From: Pyrenochaeta sp. MPI-SDFR-AT-0127
Lineage: Eukaryota > Ascomycota > Dothideomycetes > Pleosporales > Cucurbitariaceae
DNA: 64,000 nt
Assembly (NCBI GenBank): GCA_020747015.1
Contig: JAGTJM010000106.1
Span: forward strand, 1 to 64,000
Direction: 5' to 3'
Shown here: in pieces, positions 22,048-34,118 of the stretch
Layout of the letters: every line of letters starts with the position of its first letter
Numbering within the stretch: the stretch's first letter is position 1
Program-made: the position numbers and the translations under genes
Notes under the pieces: model-generated
The model's database searches: none
What the model was told of the DNA's origin: nothing
Seen by the model: only the letters and a program-made list of their open reading frames with translations

Positions 22048-23377
22048 TCTAATTTACGGTTGTCGTCTGCTCGAATGGATGAATGCCACCAGTGATCAGG
22101 CAAAGCTTTCTATAGTATGAATCCTAGGTAGTCATAAGTATCAGTGTTGCTTTTTCTCCACGTGAACGTAAAGTGGCCTGATCCATGTCTTGAAGAGACT
22201 GATTATGGGGCAGAATTTACTCCTCTTTACCTTGTGAGGTAGGTGAAAACTTAAAATGAGCTTAAGGTGGAAAGATTTTGCTATTTTGTTAATATTCCTC
22301 TCTTTACACCCGGGAAAACACCAATCAATTCATGGCTTTCTTATTAAATCTAGGTCTAGTATAAGCATTGCCATCGCAAGTCCGATAAGCCAATATAGCT
22401 CCATTCTCCAGCATCAACTCCAATGGCCAGTGGTGGATGCCAATTACACAGCCCCCATGTCCTCCACCGTTTTAAGGACAGTTAACACAGTGACCAATCT
22501 GCTTACTTGTTGGGCTTCCCAGGTGCCTGCTTTTTCTCCGCTTGGAAGGTATGTCTTGATTGATTTAGCTTCATTCTTCGATATCTTCAATGAAAAGAGT
22601 ATTTGAGATGATATATGCCGTATAACTAGAGCTTTGAATAAATGAGCATTAATTCGAACTAACATCGACGCTTCATTGCACATACTAACTGTCTTGCCAA
22701 CATCGAAGACGGGATGTTCAAAACATTAGTCCGCGCTGTGGGAGGTGATGCTTCAATCTTGTATTATTTGGGCTGAATCCACATAGCCGGCATAACTTAC
22801 AATATTTGATCGACAGCTCACTGCTCAAAGAGAGATATTAGCACACAATCCATCAGGCTTGCCCGGGTCAAGCTCCAGGATCCATAAGTCCTTTGAGAGC
22901 TCTGTAACAATCATCTGCGTTCGTCAGGCCTCAGAAAGTGATGTTGTCCTCCATCGACTCGCGTTGGACTCCAAAAGTGGGGCAACGCACCGCAATAGCC
23001 ACTAGGTACCCTTAGCGCAGGCTGAGCCAACTGCTTAGCGCGCAGGAACACGAGCGACCCACGCCCCCCACAGCCAAAGCCTACGAAAGTGACTTTTGAC
23101 GGATCTTACAATGGATCATGAACTGCAATGACGAGGCTGGCTTGACTTAACTAAAATTATATCAAAAGAAGACGTGGTAGTGTTTTGATCATGCTTTCAT
23201 AAGAAATTCTGAGGCATATTATTATTGCTTTTTTCAATAATTTTCAGTGGCTTAAGCTTAGACCAACGACCGTCTTAGCCAAATGTCGCTTCGTTCAGCC
23301 GCCAAGCTTCTCCATTCAGGAGGTTATAACGTCAAAGGGCTAGTCGCTAGCATGAGATCACTGATACGAACCTGGAA
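22048..23377. other. Intergenic, no gene supported
   Basis: An ATG frame at 22256-22606 (+, 116 aa) has no recognised motif and no clear extension. The rest is AT-rich in parts (23140-23270) without coding signals. Confidence 0.4.
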
Positions 23378-25696
23378 ATGTGTTTCCATCGCCGAATATC
23401 ACTTCTCGCGCTGAACACGGCAAAGCTGATCTTCGGCACCGGTATTCTCTCTGAATGGCTTGGTAACATTCTCCTCAGACATTGGCGATATAAATACAGA
23501 CCTCTCCCTACCGCGATCAAAGACGACGCCGACACAGATGAGTCTATACCTCAAAGTGCGACGATTCGTATTCTTAGAGTCGAACACGCCGAAGAAGACA
23601 AGGGGATTAGGTGCAGTCTGACGACTCTAGAAGGACTACAATCGCACGAATACCACTGCCTCTCTTACACGTGGGGTAATCCATTCGGGCCTGATGTTGA
23701 CTATATCATCCAGCCCAGAAGCTATCTTGCAATCCGCTTAGCACCAGTATTGTCGGTTTTCCTCAGATACTGCAGGAAGTTCAAGCTCTTCTTTCAGCCA
23801 AAATACTACGTTATTAACATCGATGATGGCTTTCTCTCCATCACTCCAAATCTGTGGAGCGCTATCATCCATCTCCATAAGACACGGCCCGAGTTTCAAG
23901 CCATCTGGATCGATGCCATCTGTATAAATCAAGATAATGAGGACGAAAAGAGTGCGCAAGTCCCCATTATGCACCATATCTATGGACAAGCGAAATCCGT
24001 TATTGCCTGGGTTGGACCGGAAGACACGCGCAATGAAAATCCAAAGCTTGTAGTGGACGTGGTAAAAGCTCTTAACATGCAAGAGGAAGCTAGGGAAGGT
24101 TTCTGCGGGCAAATGTTGGGTTTGACTTGGAACGAAAGCTTCGAGGAATTTCCGGCCCCTGAATATATCCGAAAACTTGGCTTTGAGCATTGGTTTGCTG
24201 TGCGAAATTTCCTCCAGCGATCTTACTTTCAGCGGATGTGGATCTTTCAGGAGCTTATTGTTGCTAAAGAAATCGTCATCACTTGCGGGGAACAAGTTAT
24301 GGAGTGGAACGACGTTCGAAATATCTCCCAAGCCCTTTCAGCCTTCGGGTACGATATTATGATTCGATACAGCAGAGCAGGGTTTTGGGCAGCAGAGTCG
24401 AATAGTCCACATCGAGTTGCGTTCTGGAGAGATCAATACCAGTCGAAACCGATGGAGCGTTTGCGCAGACAGTTCGGGCCATTTGTGCTAACGTTGAACC
24501 GGAATGATTTTCAATGTAGTAACGGAAGAGATATGTTATATGCGCATATGGGCGTCTGCAATTACAACAGGATTGTTCCGGATTATAAGAAGCCTCTTGG
24601 ACAGGTCTATACCGAATTTTGGGCTGATGTGCTGGAACGTGTCCCCACAAGCATTAATTTTCTGACGTGCGTAGAAGACACATCTTGCAGCGTCAATCGT
24701 TCTAAATCTGCTACATGTTCGGAGGATCTTGTCCAGGAGATCACAGCACCTAAGAAGATTCCGTTACCCTCTTGGGTTCCAGACTTTCAAGCCAGGCTAG
24801 AACCAGCTAGCCTCACTCAGCATTACTACTCGGATTGTTTCTTGGCTCCAGGCAATCTGGAAGAAATACCTTTGCGCATTGATAAAATTGAGAATCACTT
24901 GATCCTTCATGGCTTCTTATTCGACACTGTAGCCAGAATTAGCGAATCTGGACAGGAGCTTATACAAAATAACAGTATCATGAGAATCGCACTCTTGATG
25001 GAAGATGTATATAACCACTATGGTACTTCATACCCTACCAACGAGCACCCTTTCGAAGCCATATGGAAAACTATGGCTATATTGACAGACATCACCGGCG
25101 AAAAGGACATCGACTACCCGCCTAGCTTGAGCATCCGAAAGACCTTTGCGGACTGGTTGCTTTACATTCTCGCATCACCGAGAGTGCTACAAGGCAAGCG
25201 CAATGAAAACGAAAAAGCTCTCGAGCATATTTTGAATGCTGGTTTTGACACCACGGATTTAATTCCTTCACTTGGCACGGTAAAACTTGAAGCCGAAGCA
25301 CTGCGGCTCTATCTACATGCGAAGACCCGCCGAAAAGAATCTCAAGGCACGCTTCTCGCAGGCCGTAAATTTGGCGACGACTTACAGCTCACTTTTCAAC
25401 CTACAGGTGATGGCCATGTCGGCATGGCAGCATCTTCCTTTGGTGATCGTGCGTTGAAGCGAATGAGACTATTCAGGACGAAGGAGCGGTATTTCATAGG
25501 GAAGGGGCTCCAATCGGTGGAAGTTGGGGACGAGATTTGTATTATCCCGGGAGCACAAGTCCCGTTCATACTGAGGAAGATACCTGGAACTGAGAGGCGG
25601 AAATTTATCGGACAGGCTTACGTTCATGGTGTCATGCATGGAGAAGTTTCTAGCCAATGGCAAGGATGTTCACACCAGGAGTTTGTGATTGAGTAG
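23378..25696 (+). CDS. HET-domain heterokaryon incompatibility-type protein
   Basis: A single exon of 772 aa. The HET domain lies at about residues 60-330, with its conserved blocks in order: YHCLSYTWG, then IWIDAICINQDNEDEK, then IYGQAKSVIAWVG, and later RMWIFQELIVAK. HET domains are the death-inducing or signalling modules of fungal non-self recognition genes and are distantly TIR-like. The C-terminal 400 residues are the usual variable region and end with a block resembling GDEICIIPGAQVPFILRK, common to many HET proteins. It lies in a cluster with a HeLo pseudokinase and a kinase/ankyrin gene, all likely accessory. No frameshift is seen, so it is probably intact. Confidence 0.93.
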   Translation: MCFHRRISLLALNTAKLIFGTGILSEWLGNILLRHWRYKYRPLPTAIKDDADTDESIPQSATIRILRVEHAEEDKGIRCSLTTLEGLQSHEYHCLSYTWGNPFGPDVDYIIQPRSYLAIRLAPVLSVFLRYCRKFKLFFQPKYYVINIDDGFLSITPNLWSAIIHLHKTRPEFQAIWIDAICINQDNEDEKSAQVPIMHHIYGQAKSVIAWVGPEDTRNENPKLVVDVVKALNMQEEAREGFCGQMLGLTWNESFEEFPAPEYIRKLGFEHWFAVRNFLQRSYFQRMWIFQELIVAKEIVITCGEQVMEWNDVRNISQALSAFGYDIMIRYSRAGFWAAESNSPHRVAFWRDQYQSKPMERLRRQFGPFVLTLNRNDFQCSNGRDMLYAHMGVCNYNRIVPDYKKPLGQVYTEFWADVLERVPTSINFLTCVEDTSCSVNRSKSATCSEDLVQEITAPKKIPLPSWVPDFQARLEPASLTQHYYSDCFLAPGNLEEIPLRIDKIENHLILHGFLFDTVARISESGQELIQNNSIMRIALLMEDVYNHYGTSYPTNEHPFEAIWKTMAILTDITGEKDIDYPPSLSIRKTFADWLLYILASPRVLQGKRNENEKALEHILNAGFDTTDLIPSLGTVKLEAEALRLYLHAKTRRKESQGTLLAGRKFGDDLQLTFQPTGDGHVGMAASSFGDRALKRMRLFRTKERYFIGKGLQSVEVGDEICIIPGAQVPFILRKIPGTERRKFIGQAYVHGVMHGEVSSQWQGCSHQEFVIE

Positions 25697-25958
25697 AATA
25701 GTATCATTTACACTCTTACCTCACGGCATTTGATCAATCTAAGCATCAAGGTGCTAAGTGGCGTTAATAGCTATTAGTCCTCCTACTTAGGTGATGATAC
25801 CGGAGTCATAGTTCGGTAATGGCAAGTGCACCTAGATCTTACAAGAAGCTTATAGAATATTGTAAAAGCAAAAGAAGTCTTATTGACTAGGTATCCCGGC
25901 AGGTACGACAAGAACATTTCGAAAGCTACTTCACTCATTAAATACCCGTTTATTGTCA

Positions 25959-27308
25959 CTACGATGGCAGTGCGCAGCTATCACCCCGATTCGTTCCTCT
26001 TTCAGGTCCCCATGTCACCTTCTGTAGGATCGCTTGCTGTTGGGCGATATGCCAAACCAGTAAGTTTGTAATAATGGCATGGCCAGCAGGCTGCGGATGA
26101 AACACTCGTAGGATACTATCTGGAATGAAGTCGTTGATACCGAGCATCGCACGTCCGCGATAGGCAGGGTCAGCACCGCTATTATCGTGCAGTGCAACTT
26201 CGAGGCTATTATTTGCTGTCTTGGCTTCCCGCACAAAGCTGGCAATCTGGTCTTCAAACGAAGTTGCGTTTCCGGGCGCTTGGCGCTTGTCAATATCCAT
26301 GAAGGTGCCCGCATACACGCCATCGAATTCGGAATCATCATTGCCACGGCGGGTTAAGGTGGTAACTCCATTGTCTGTATCCCATTGGAAGAAGAGAAGA
26401 CCGTCCCGGTTAGCGTCGGGCTCTTTTGTTGATCCTTCACAAAATCGTCCTTGCGTTTGAGTGAAATACTGATCGTAGTCGACAAACACGAATTCAGGCC
26501 CCGCACGCTCGACGGCAGCTTTGATCGCATTGTTGACGCCAACGACGAGGTCATTCATGCGCTTGCGACGAGCCTGAGTTAGAAAATTCTTGCCTATCAC
26601 ATTGAACCAGAAGGACCATGTGACTTTGTCACAGTCGGTAGTCGAGTCGTCGAAGAATCTAGCATATCCGGTCCAAAAGACCTTTCTGTCGGCGTTGAGT
26701 TTTCCCTTCAACCCAGCTGTCAACCTATCGTAATTTCCTGGTAGCGTATCTCTGATCAGTCTCTCGGTTTTGGCTAACTGGTCATCGCACCCTTTTGATC
26801 CACTTAGAGCAAACCATTGATATATGCAATGATTGAGGATATCGACAAGGCCAACATCGTTTCCCCCGGAACTCAACGTGATCAGATCGTATCCCGTTCC
26901 GAGCTCTGCAACTTGGCCATCCAGAATCTGCGGCGAAGTGGCGCCAGAGCAAGCCAAGTAGTCCATAGTTGGCGCTGGATTTTTTGGCATTTCCTCATAA
27001 CGCTGTAACAGCATAGGATACGAATTATCGAATCGTCCACAGCTTCCGGATCCGCGTAATTTTGACCCGGATCCAATTCCGGCGGCGCTAGCAGTGTTAG
27101 CTGTGTCTTTGGTGTACACGAACTGAGAATGCGCTTACTAAGAATCACCAATGGCAGCCCACTTCCGCACAAAGTCCAGATCCGTCACATCTTGTTCCTC
27201 AGCCGGTTGATTCTGTCGTTCTAAGATAGAGATTGGCCAAGGCAAGGATTGCGCAGATCTTAATTGCAATGCCACGAGCACCGCCAGAAACAGTAGATTG
27301 TGATGCAT
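25959..27308 (-). CDS. Secreted SGNH-family hydrolase (GDSL-like esterase)
   Basis: Two exons (27308-27139, 27087-25959) give 432 aa. A signal peptide precedes ALQLRSAQSLPWP at about residue 20. The nucleophile block AIGDSYAAGIGSG is created precisely by joining the exons (TA|C). The oxyanion Asn is in SSGGNDVG, and the catalytic His in VFHPQPAGH. These place it in the SGNH superfamily, most like fungal extracellular lipase/esterase-type proteins. Substrate unknown: a lipid, acetylated polysaccharide or other ester. Cysteines around SGSCGRF and LACSGAT suggest disulphides, consistent with secretion. Confidence 0.88.
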
Positions 27309-27625
27309 GGTGCGAGGTCTAGAAATGATGTTGTACTGTTGCAAGGCGACTTGGTGGTGTTTTTTTAATAACAAACACTCTTGGGAAGAAACAACAATGC
27401 TGTTTGTACCAAAGATGACACAGCAGATAAGAAAAAACAATGCATCAGTTGTAAATGAAAGTTAATCAGATATGCAAACAAGTTAAGAGAAGAGCGGTAA
27501 GAGCTTCCTTTATTTTCCTTCACCCCGTCCTCATTCAAAGCTCGAGCTGACTACATTCGGCAAGATCGCCAAGACGTAGCTAAGCCCGCAGGTAGAGGTC
27601 GGGCCGAGCATTGACACACCGTTTA

Positions 27626-27773
27626 TGGAATGAACCTTGACTGTTGAATTTGCCAACACCTGTTCGGGCCGAGTCTGTCCATGCGAAACCATTCTTGTGG
27701 TCGAGCGAGGGTAGAATAAACTTTGGTTTTTGGATTTGTCAATGCCTGTTCGTCAAGTCCGTCCATGCCGCAC
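27626..27773 (+). repeat. Imperfect direct repeat of about 62-65 bp in two copies
   Basis: Copies at about 27626-27689 and 27712-27773 share TGCC/GTC AA...CCTGTTCG...GTCCGTCCATGC blocks with many substitutions. They lie between the SGNH hydrolase and the next secreted protein gene, upstream of both. Confidence 0.5.
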
Positions 27774-28094
27774 ACTTCCTACGGCCGAAGTAAGACTGAT
27801 CCTTAATATATCTCGTATTTTGTTATCTTTGAATAGGTCTACTGTTTGCGCCGAGGCCGTGACCAGTGTTTTATCTGTCTCACAAACATTTGATTCAATC
27901 TCTTTATTTCGTATCTCTTATTTCAAATCATGGCAGATCATGCCATACTTTGGGGTAAGCATATCTTATGAGCCACAAAACAAGAGCGCAGCATTCTAGT
28001 TTCTCGACCTTCGCCCAAGTTCCTCAATATTTCAATCTTTACATTCACCTTCTATTTGCAGAGCAGTTCTGCTAATTAGTACAGAACAGAGACG

Positions 28095-29026
28095 ATGTCT
28101 TACAGCAATAGCGAGTCAACCCGCCTGATGCGGCTACTCCTGCTCTTCTTCTTCTGCTTCTCTATATTTGCCCAAACTACAGAGGTGATAACGGAGACTC
28201 CATCTCCATCCGTGGAGGTCACTGTGACTGCGACTCCGACTCCAACTCCAACAACGCCAGCAGGCCTTGGCATCAAGCAAGATCGGTCGGCCCTAGGCCA
28301 GCGGAATTACGTTTGGACATCCAAACTACGATACGATGGCGCCGTTGCCAATCTATTCTCGGACAACGACCTTTATGCATTGGCGAAACAGGCGTGGGAT
28401 GAAATGCAAACGGACATTGCAGCACGACGTCCAGTAAACGGAAGACAAACTCCGGACACCATATCGAAGAGAGATGAGCCAGGTATGATGGGTTTGATTG
28501 CTGTGGGGAACACCATCTACTTGGCTAGCTCAATGAAGGGTGGGAAGTTTATCTATGGCTACACGGGACCCAGCGGCCAGCCGGCGCAGGTGGCACTGGC
28601 GCTCGATCGCTGTCAGATGGCTCTGCGAACGGAAATTGGCGAGAATGTGTCGCCTCACCACACAAACAAGGCGAGCTGCGCTGAAATCCTGGCTATGCAC
28701 CAGTACTACTTGGACCCTGCTGTGGCTGAGGCTGATAAGACGACTCTTCCAGCTGGGATGCGGGCAGCAGCGTATGGGGACGGCGGGAACAAAAAGAGAG
28801 GCGCGAAGCGTAAGTCCATCTTCCCCGATTTCTATCTAGTGAACTACTAATGAATCTATCAGCATATGAACCATGCGGCAACAAGGCGGAAGATAGGACC
28901 ACCTGGGGCTGCTCTCAGTTTTTGGGCAGCATGAAGATTGTCGCCCCGCCTCTACCGACAGGCACACTAACTAATCCAACTGTTACGCCCGTGGAGATCA
29001 CGTACATTCCGGTATGCGAGTCCTAA
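28095..29026 (+). CDS. Secreted protein, unknown function
   Basis: Two exons (28095-28809, 28863-29026) give 292 aa. A hydrophobic leader near residues 12-27 (LLLLFFFCFSIFAQ) is a likely signal peptide. A Thr/Pro-rich spacer follows, then a globular region of about 190 residues containing KLRYDGAVANLFSDNDLYALAKQAW and several cysteines (DRCQMAL, NKASCAEIL, EPCGN, WGCSQFL). Dibasic sites (ISKRDEP and KKRGAK) could be cut by Kex2-like proteases. I do not recognise the family. Exon 2 is supported by frame preservation and by adding the last cysteines. An apoplastic or wall role is possible but not shown. Confidence 0.75.
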
Positions 29027-29303
29027 ATGTGCTGGAGACTACACTGGCTTCCCAAAGTCGTAACGAGCTGTCATGGTGCCGGGACCAGGAGTATGCAGCA
29101 AGCGGGTTGGGATACGCTTGTACATAGTGCTTGGCAAATAGAAAATACTACAGGGGTACCACGCATCAAGAATAGTTTTAGCGAGAATCTTCCTATTTTT
29201 GAAAGTCTAAATCGACGACTGAACGCTAGACATAATGCCAAGTGTTTCAAACTCGTGTTCATTCATCTTAGAACAGGGATGATGATGTTAAACCCACATG
29301 ACG

Positions 29304-30335
29304 CTAAAAGTCGTCCTGAACGATTTTCAGATTGACAGCCGTAGTGACAGAAGCCTTGATCTCAATGTCTCCGAACCCCTCAGGAACATGCAGAACTAAT
29401 TCCTGTAGGTGACATGGGTTCCCCTCAAAACACTCTTGGATCATGCCAGCGACCGTACCCGTTTCAAACACATCATCCCATTGGTAACCCCACCACAATG
29501 CCACTTCTCGGGTGAGTGTCAATCGCTTGAGACTATGCGGTAGGACTTCGGAGAGTTTTCGCGTGTCTGATGTATTCCATCCCAGGAGCGTGACAAAGCC
29601 AACTTCAAGGCTTTGCAGCTGTATAAATGGTTTCAACGACGTCAAGGATGAGCGGATGCCCCAAGGCCCTTCGTTTCCAGTGTCGATTGCCGTCGATGTG
29701 GCCAGCTCGAAAGAAATACGCAGATGCTGCAGGGTAGCTTGGCACGGCGCCAGTGCCTGACTGATATTTGACAGGTCGAACCATTCGCGGGTTTTTTCTG
29801 CGTCTATCAGAACCTCACAATCCAGCGATGTGAGTTTCGGACTGTGATGCAGCAGCAAGCCGAGTTCTGTGGCTGTTATCTGGCACTCTTTCAATATAAG
29901 CCGCTGGGTTGGAAGCGATTCGCCTAGCATTGCTGGAGTAGAATTGATTGTGAGTACCAGTCCACTCAAATACAGTTCATCCACTTGAGGCAACTCGGAT
30001 AGTTGCAAGACCGGGACGGCGGAAATGTCGGTTTGCTTCCAGTCGTTTGGACCCTCCGGAGGCTCTGCTTGCAGGCGAAAGGATTTGAGTTGTGCCAAAG
30101 ATGGAGTTGCGATCTGGTGCATGAACTCGAGAACTGGACTCCCGACGCGATAACGCAGTTCTAGTGTCCGAAGAGCGCCCATTTGGCGAATAATATTTGT
30201 TGCTTCGCGAATCATATCGCTGTTGAGCTCACAAGGACATAAGTGAACAATGATATGATGAGTGAGCCGTGCATTGTCTGGCTGTTGTAGCAGTGCAAGC
30301 AAGGTAGGCGACCCAGGATCAAGGGTGAGCTCCAT
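29304..30335 (-). CDS. Leucine-rich-repeat-like protein (F-box-type C-terminal region)
   Basis: A single exon of 343 aa from the first ATG. The sequence has irregular leucine-rich repeats throughout (LRTLELRY, VDELYLSGL, TQRLILKECQI, LQSLEVGF, LKRLTLTRE, LQELVLHVPE). This is typical of the repeat part of fungal F-box/LRR proteins. No F-box is visible at the N-terminus, so the protein either lacks it or has an unrecognised upstream exon. Such proteins normally choose substrates for SCF ubiquitin ligases; without an F-box that role is uncertain. Confidence 0.6.
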   Translation of the reverse strand: MELTLDPGSPTLLALLQQPDNARLTHHIIVHLCPCELNSDMIREATNIIRQMGALRTLELRYRVGSPVLEFMHQIATPSLAQLKSFRLQAEPPEGPNDWKQTDISAVPVLQLSELPQVDELYLSGLVLTINSTPAMLGESLPTQRLILKECQITATELGLLLHHSPKLTSLDCEVLIDAEKTREWFDLSNISQALAPCQATLQHLRISFELATSTAIDTGNEGPWGIRSSLTSLKPFIQLQSLEVGFVTLLGWNTSDTRKLSEVLPHSLKRLTLTREVALWWGYQWDDVFETGTVAGMIQECFEGNPCHLQELVLHVPEGFGDIEIKASVTTAVNLKIVQDDF

Positions 30336-31512
30336 GTTGCCCAACCAACTTGAGGCTATTTGATGCTGTGAGAAAGATGCGCGGGAACGTAATCAGGTCG
30401 CTTTTTAACAATTTATCGTGTAGCGCTCTCAGCTTCTCTGCTGCGGGTGGGAGATGCCATTGTTGTTGAGAATAAAAGGCAACGCGGGGAAAGAGGTGGC
30501 GGAGGTTTGAGCTCTGAGCTTGAAACCCAGGCCGGGCCGACTGTGAGGCTAGCGCGTAGGGACGAGGAAAGCAATCCCAGGTGCATTAAATTAGTACAAT
30601 CGCATGAACTGTTTCATAAGCATGCTGCCATGGCATGTAAATTATGAGCCGCATCTCAACTTGTTATCACAGGCATAGAGAGACATGCTGACAAACAGAA
30701 GACGCCCAGCCCGTCAAACAAAAGTGGTCACAGCGCATCACGGCAACGGATCCCTTCGATTTATCGCCTTCGCTGGCAACGCTTCAATTATCTCGTAGAA
30801 AAAGACAACTCAATAGTCCCAAACTGATGTTTTACGGTTAAGTTTCATAGCTAAACGTTGAATCATCCTGCTACGTAGTTCATACACTTCTATGAGCATA
30901 CAAATTGTGCTACCAGTTATGCCGCCGCTTTATTGCCAATGCGCCCAGAACCTGAGAGCCGCCAATTTATCGTTGCCACTAATTACACAAGTACCACATG
31001 AGAACACGACAATTACGGCTGTAGCATTATAGCACATCTAGTCGTAGTAGCTACGCCACACATGCGTTGGCAAGACGCGTTTCAGCCGTAGTGTCTGACA
31101 GTTTTTAATCATATATCCGATGTTGGCCATGCAAGGCTTTACATACTGACGAAATACCTACCTTATCCATTGACACGATACTTGAACATTCAGTCTTTCA
31201 GCATGACTTGCAGTTAGCATGGCCATCTGTTTTGAATGTTGTTCAGTTCACAGATCTAGGTATGTCTTTGAATTCAGCCCACATGGTAAACTATCGGTCA
31301 AGTCTCAAATAAGTTTTGCAGTAATAAACCCCGTATTTAAGTACTTCTAAAATCCCAATGATAGGGTTCATCGTGTTTCTACGCCTAGAACCTCGAATGG
31401 TATTTTCCTTCTGCAGAATTGAACTGCGAAACACAAGATCATCCGGTAGTATAAACACATTTTCGTCCTGGAATTGTGTCTGTCCCGACAAATCTGCGTT
31501 CCGTTCTCCGGT
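30336..31512. other. Intergenic, no gene supported
   Basis: Nothing coding is recognised between the LRR-like gene (5' end) and the 3' end of the FAD monooxygenase gene. Short open frames here carry no motifs. Confidence 0.4.
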
Positions 31513-34118
31513 CTATTTGAATTCGGACATCGCTTCGAAATGTCTCGCACTAGACAGACGCACCTCTCTCCACCACCACAAGCCAACAATCGCCGCCCCA
31601 GGCCCACAAATAGGTTGAGCCACAAGAAAGCTCCCAGCGTTAGTTATGGCTTGTTTTGTTGTTATCAACCCCTTCGCGCGAAGCTCATACACGTAATAAA
31701 CGCCATACAATACAACGCTGACGGATGCGCAGAACAAATCCAACTTCAAGGATGCAGACGTATCCCTCTGATCGAACTGCGGCGAAATTTCGCGAAGGAT
31801 CCGGTGAGGTAGCTGGAAGCGAGTGACAGAAAACTCAGGGTGACTATTCGCGGAGAGGACTAGTAGTAACGATGAGGTGTGATGCACGAGTGAAATGGCG
31901 AACGCCAACTTATATGCGCAAATAAGATGTGAGACATCGCGTATAGAGTAGACATCAAAATCCAACGCTTTTCGTGTGCGCTTAGAAAGGATACTGACTA
32001 AATAGGGTAGTAGAAGACCAAGACCGGAGGCCGCAAAAAGCCACGCAACATCCAGATTTGGCCTGTAGGTAGTCCATGTTGCTGAGAGGAGCAGCAACAA
32101 AGTCGGAAGAGCGTAGCAAATCATTACCAAGGATGTGAGGGCTTTCGCTAGAGTCTCCGGAATGCATCGTCCCACAGTGGATTGTGGTCGACCATTTAAC
32201 CAAACGTGGAGGAGGAAGGACAACGGTATGATAAAACAAATGCTATGAAAATGCATAAGGCCTAGGAAGATAAAAGATCTGCGATAAAGTCAGTCTAGAT
32301 AGAACAAATGCGGCTGTCTTGCAACAAGTTGCGCACCTGAAGATGCGAGATCCTCGATTATTGTGTCGATTTCCTTCGATAAACCAGATGAGACATATTG
32401 ATGTAACAACGGTGAGCAGATAGAATGATTGAAGTGTACATATGGCATTACTGCTGCTCGTCGAATCTTCAAAGTCCGGAAATACGTACTGCAATATGGC
32501 GTTAATAGGTTCGACTCCCGAGAAGAGTTCTGGCAATAATCTCAGAGACTTTCCCGGCATTACACGATCCTTTGAATATGGAATTACGACCAAAGAGAGT
32601 CCTGAGAGGGTCAGCAAACCACTCTGCACCATGAATTGCGGGATTTTTGATTCGATGGGTTTGGTGCATCGCTCGTCGTAGTATAGATCCATGTGGTTGC
32701 GTTTTGGAACTGCAATCATGTCAAGCTTTGCTGCCGGTCGCACACTACTGGATAGCAGCTCTAAAACAGAGTCCTTGTCCGACCAAGGAATGATGTATTT
32801 TGCAATGACCCTCATAGCGAAATTCTCCATGGCCTGCATGCTCTGTAAACCGTGTGAAATTCTCATAAGGACGCGAACACGTTCTTGACGAAGAGACTCC
32901 ATGTGTTTGAAGGCGTCGGTGACGTTTGCATCACTAAACTCGAAATCTTTGCTTCCAGGTTTTGCTAGTTTGATCAGGCAGTTGCTCAGTACTGCAGCGT
33001 CCTCGATCGCGGTATTTCCGCCCTGACCACCGATGGGGTTGAACTGTTTCTATTGTCATTGCACTGTTCGCACATATCAGGGTAATTCAAGATTTACCTT
33101 ATGAGCAGCATCACCAATGGTTGTAATACGACCGAAATGCCACTTCGAAAACACGACCTCAGGAAGAGCTTGGAGGGTTGCCGTCGTTCGAGTCGAGTAG
33201 AGCTCACCAAAACACAGTTGTTCGTTCAGAGCGTCTTTAGCGTGCTCTGCAGCTAAACCATCCCTTTCGGCTTCTGTGTAACGCGGAATCTTTTCATACA
33301 GCCCGTGCACTGTGTTGGGTAGTTTCTTGAACAAAAACCAATAAATGCGATGATTTGGTCCCGTAGCGACAAGATACGAGTAACCACGACCCATTACCTG
33401 TTGCGAGGAGAACTTTGGGAACTTCTCATTGGGCATAGAGATTCCAAAAATGCAACAATAGTTGGTCGCCGCTTCGGTTCGGTCGCTGAGTGGGAAATGT
33501 CCTGGGTGAGTCTGATCTGCCAACCTCCACATCTCGCGTCTTACAGTGCTGTGGATACCGTCGGCTCCAACAAGAATTTCGCCAGAGAAGATATCTCCCC
33601 CCTTCGTTTGTACCCGTACTCCACCAGGGACATGCTCGACCTGCTCAACCCCTTTTGCTGTAAGGACCTTGGTTCTGTCGCGGAGGTTGTCGTACAGAAT
33701 ACGGATAAGCATCTGTCTGTCTACGAAGACGGGTGCATATGCAAGGCTAGTTATATTAGTGATCATGCACCTAGTTCAAATACTACAGTAATGCGCACGT
33801 GGCTTACCGCTGTTGTAGATGTTGTGACGCTTTCATGACATTGCTGATAAGTTGTCCATGCTCATTTCTCATACCTAGACTTTCGAAACTGTCTGCACCC
33901 TCAATAAGTGCATTGATTGCATCGTAACAACCAAGTTGATCCAGAATGCGGAAACCGTTTGCGAATATCCCGATACTGGCTCCTAGGTCTGGTGCAATCG
34001 TGTCGTATTTCTCTAATACCAGGTAGTCAATTCCTATTCGTTCCAGTATATTTGCGAGTGTGAGACCGGAAATACTTCCTCCTGCGATGAGGACCTTTGT
34101 TTGGGTTAGTGGTGACAT
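31513..34118 (-). CDS. FAD-dependent monooxygenase fused to polytopic membrane domain
   Basis: Four exons (34118-33808, 33746-33098, 33043-32337, 32278-31513) give 810 aa with all junctions in frame. Residues 1 to about 420 are a PHBH-fold flavin monooxygenase: FAD-binding IAGGSISGLTLANILE at the N-terminus, GADGIHSTVR, and GDAAHKFNPIGGQGGN, where exon 3 joins. The last roughly 330 residues form about seven to eight hydrophobic segments, for example LQSFYLLTVVTSICLIWF and TLAKALTSLVMICYALPTLL. Relatives of this type (PaxM-like) epoxidise or hydroxylate terpenoid or meroterpenoid intermediates. The membrane part may anchor the enzyme or add a second activity such as cyclisation; I see no terpene-cyclase signature I can vouch for. 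No synthase for its substrate lies nearby, although the 4-8 kb terpene pair is on the same window. Confidence 0.85.

Noticed and set aside
31358..33838. Several plus-strand frames opposite the FAD monooxygenase
   Set aside because: The four-exon minus-strand model explains the coding signal; the plus frames have no motifs.
4181..34118. A single large biosynthetic cluster covering the terpene synthase, oxygenase and FAD monooxygenase
   Set aside because: More than 20 kb with cell-death and secreted-protein genes separate them; no P450, transporter or regulator lies between.
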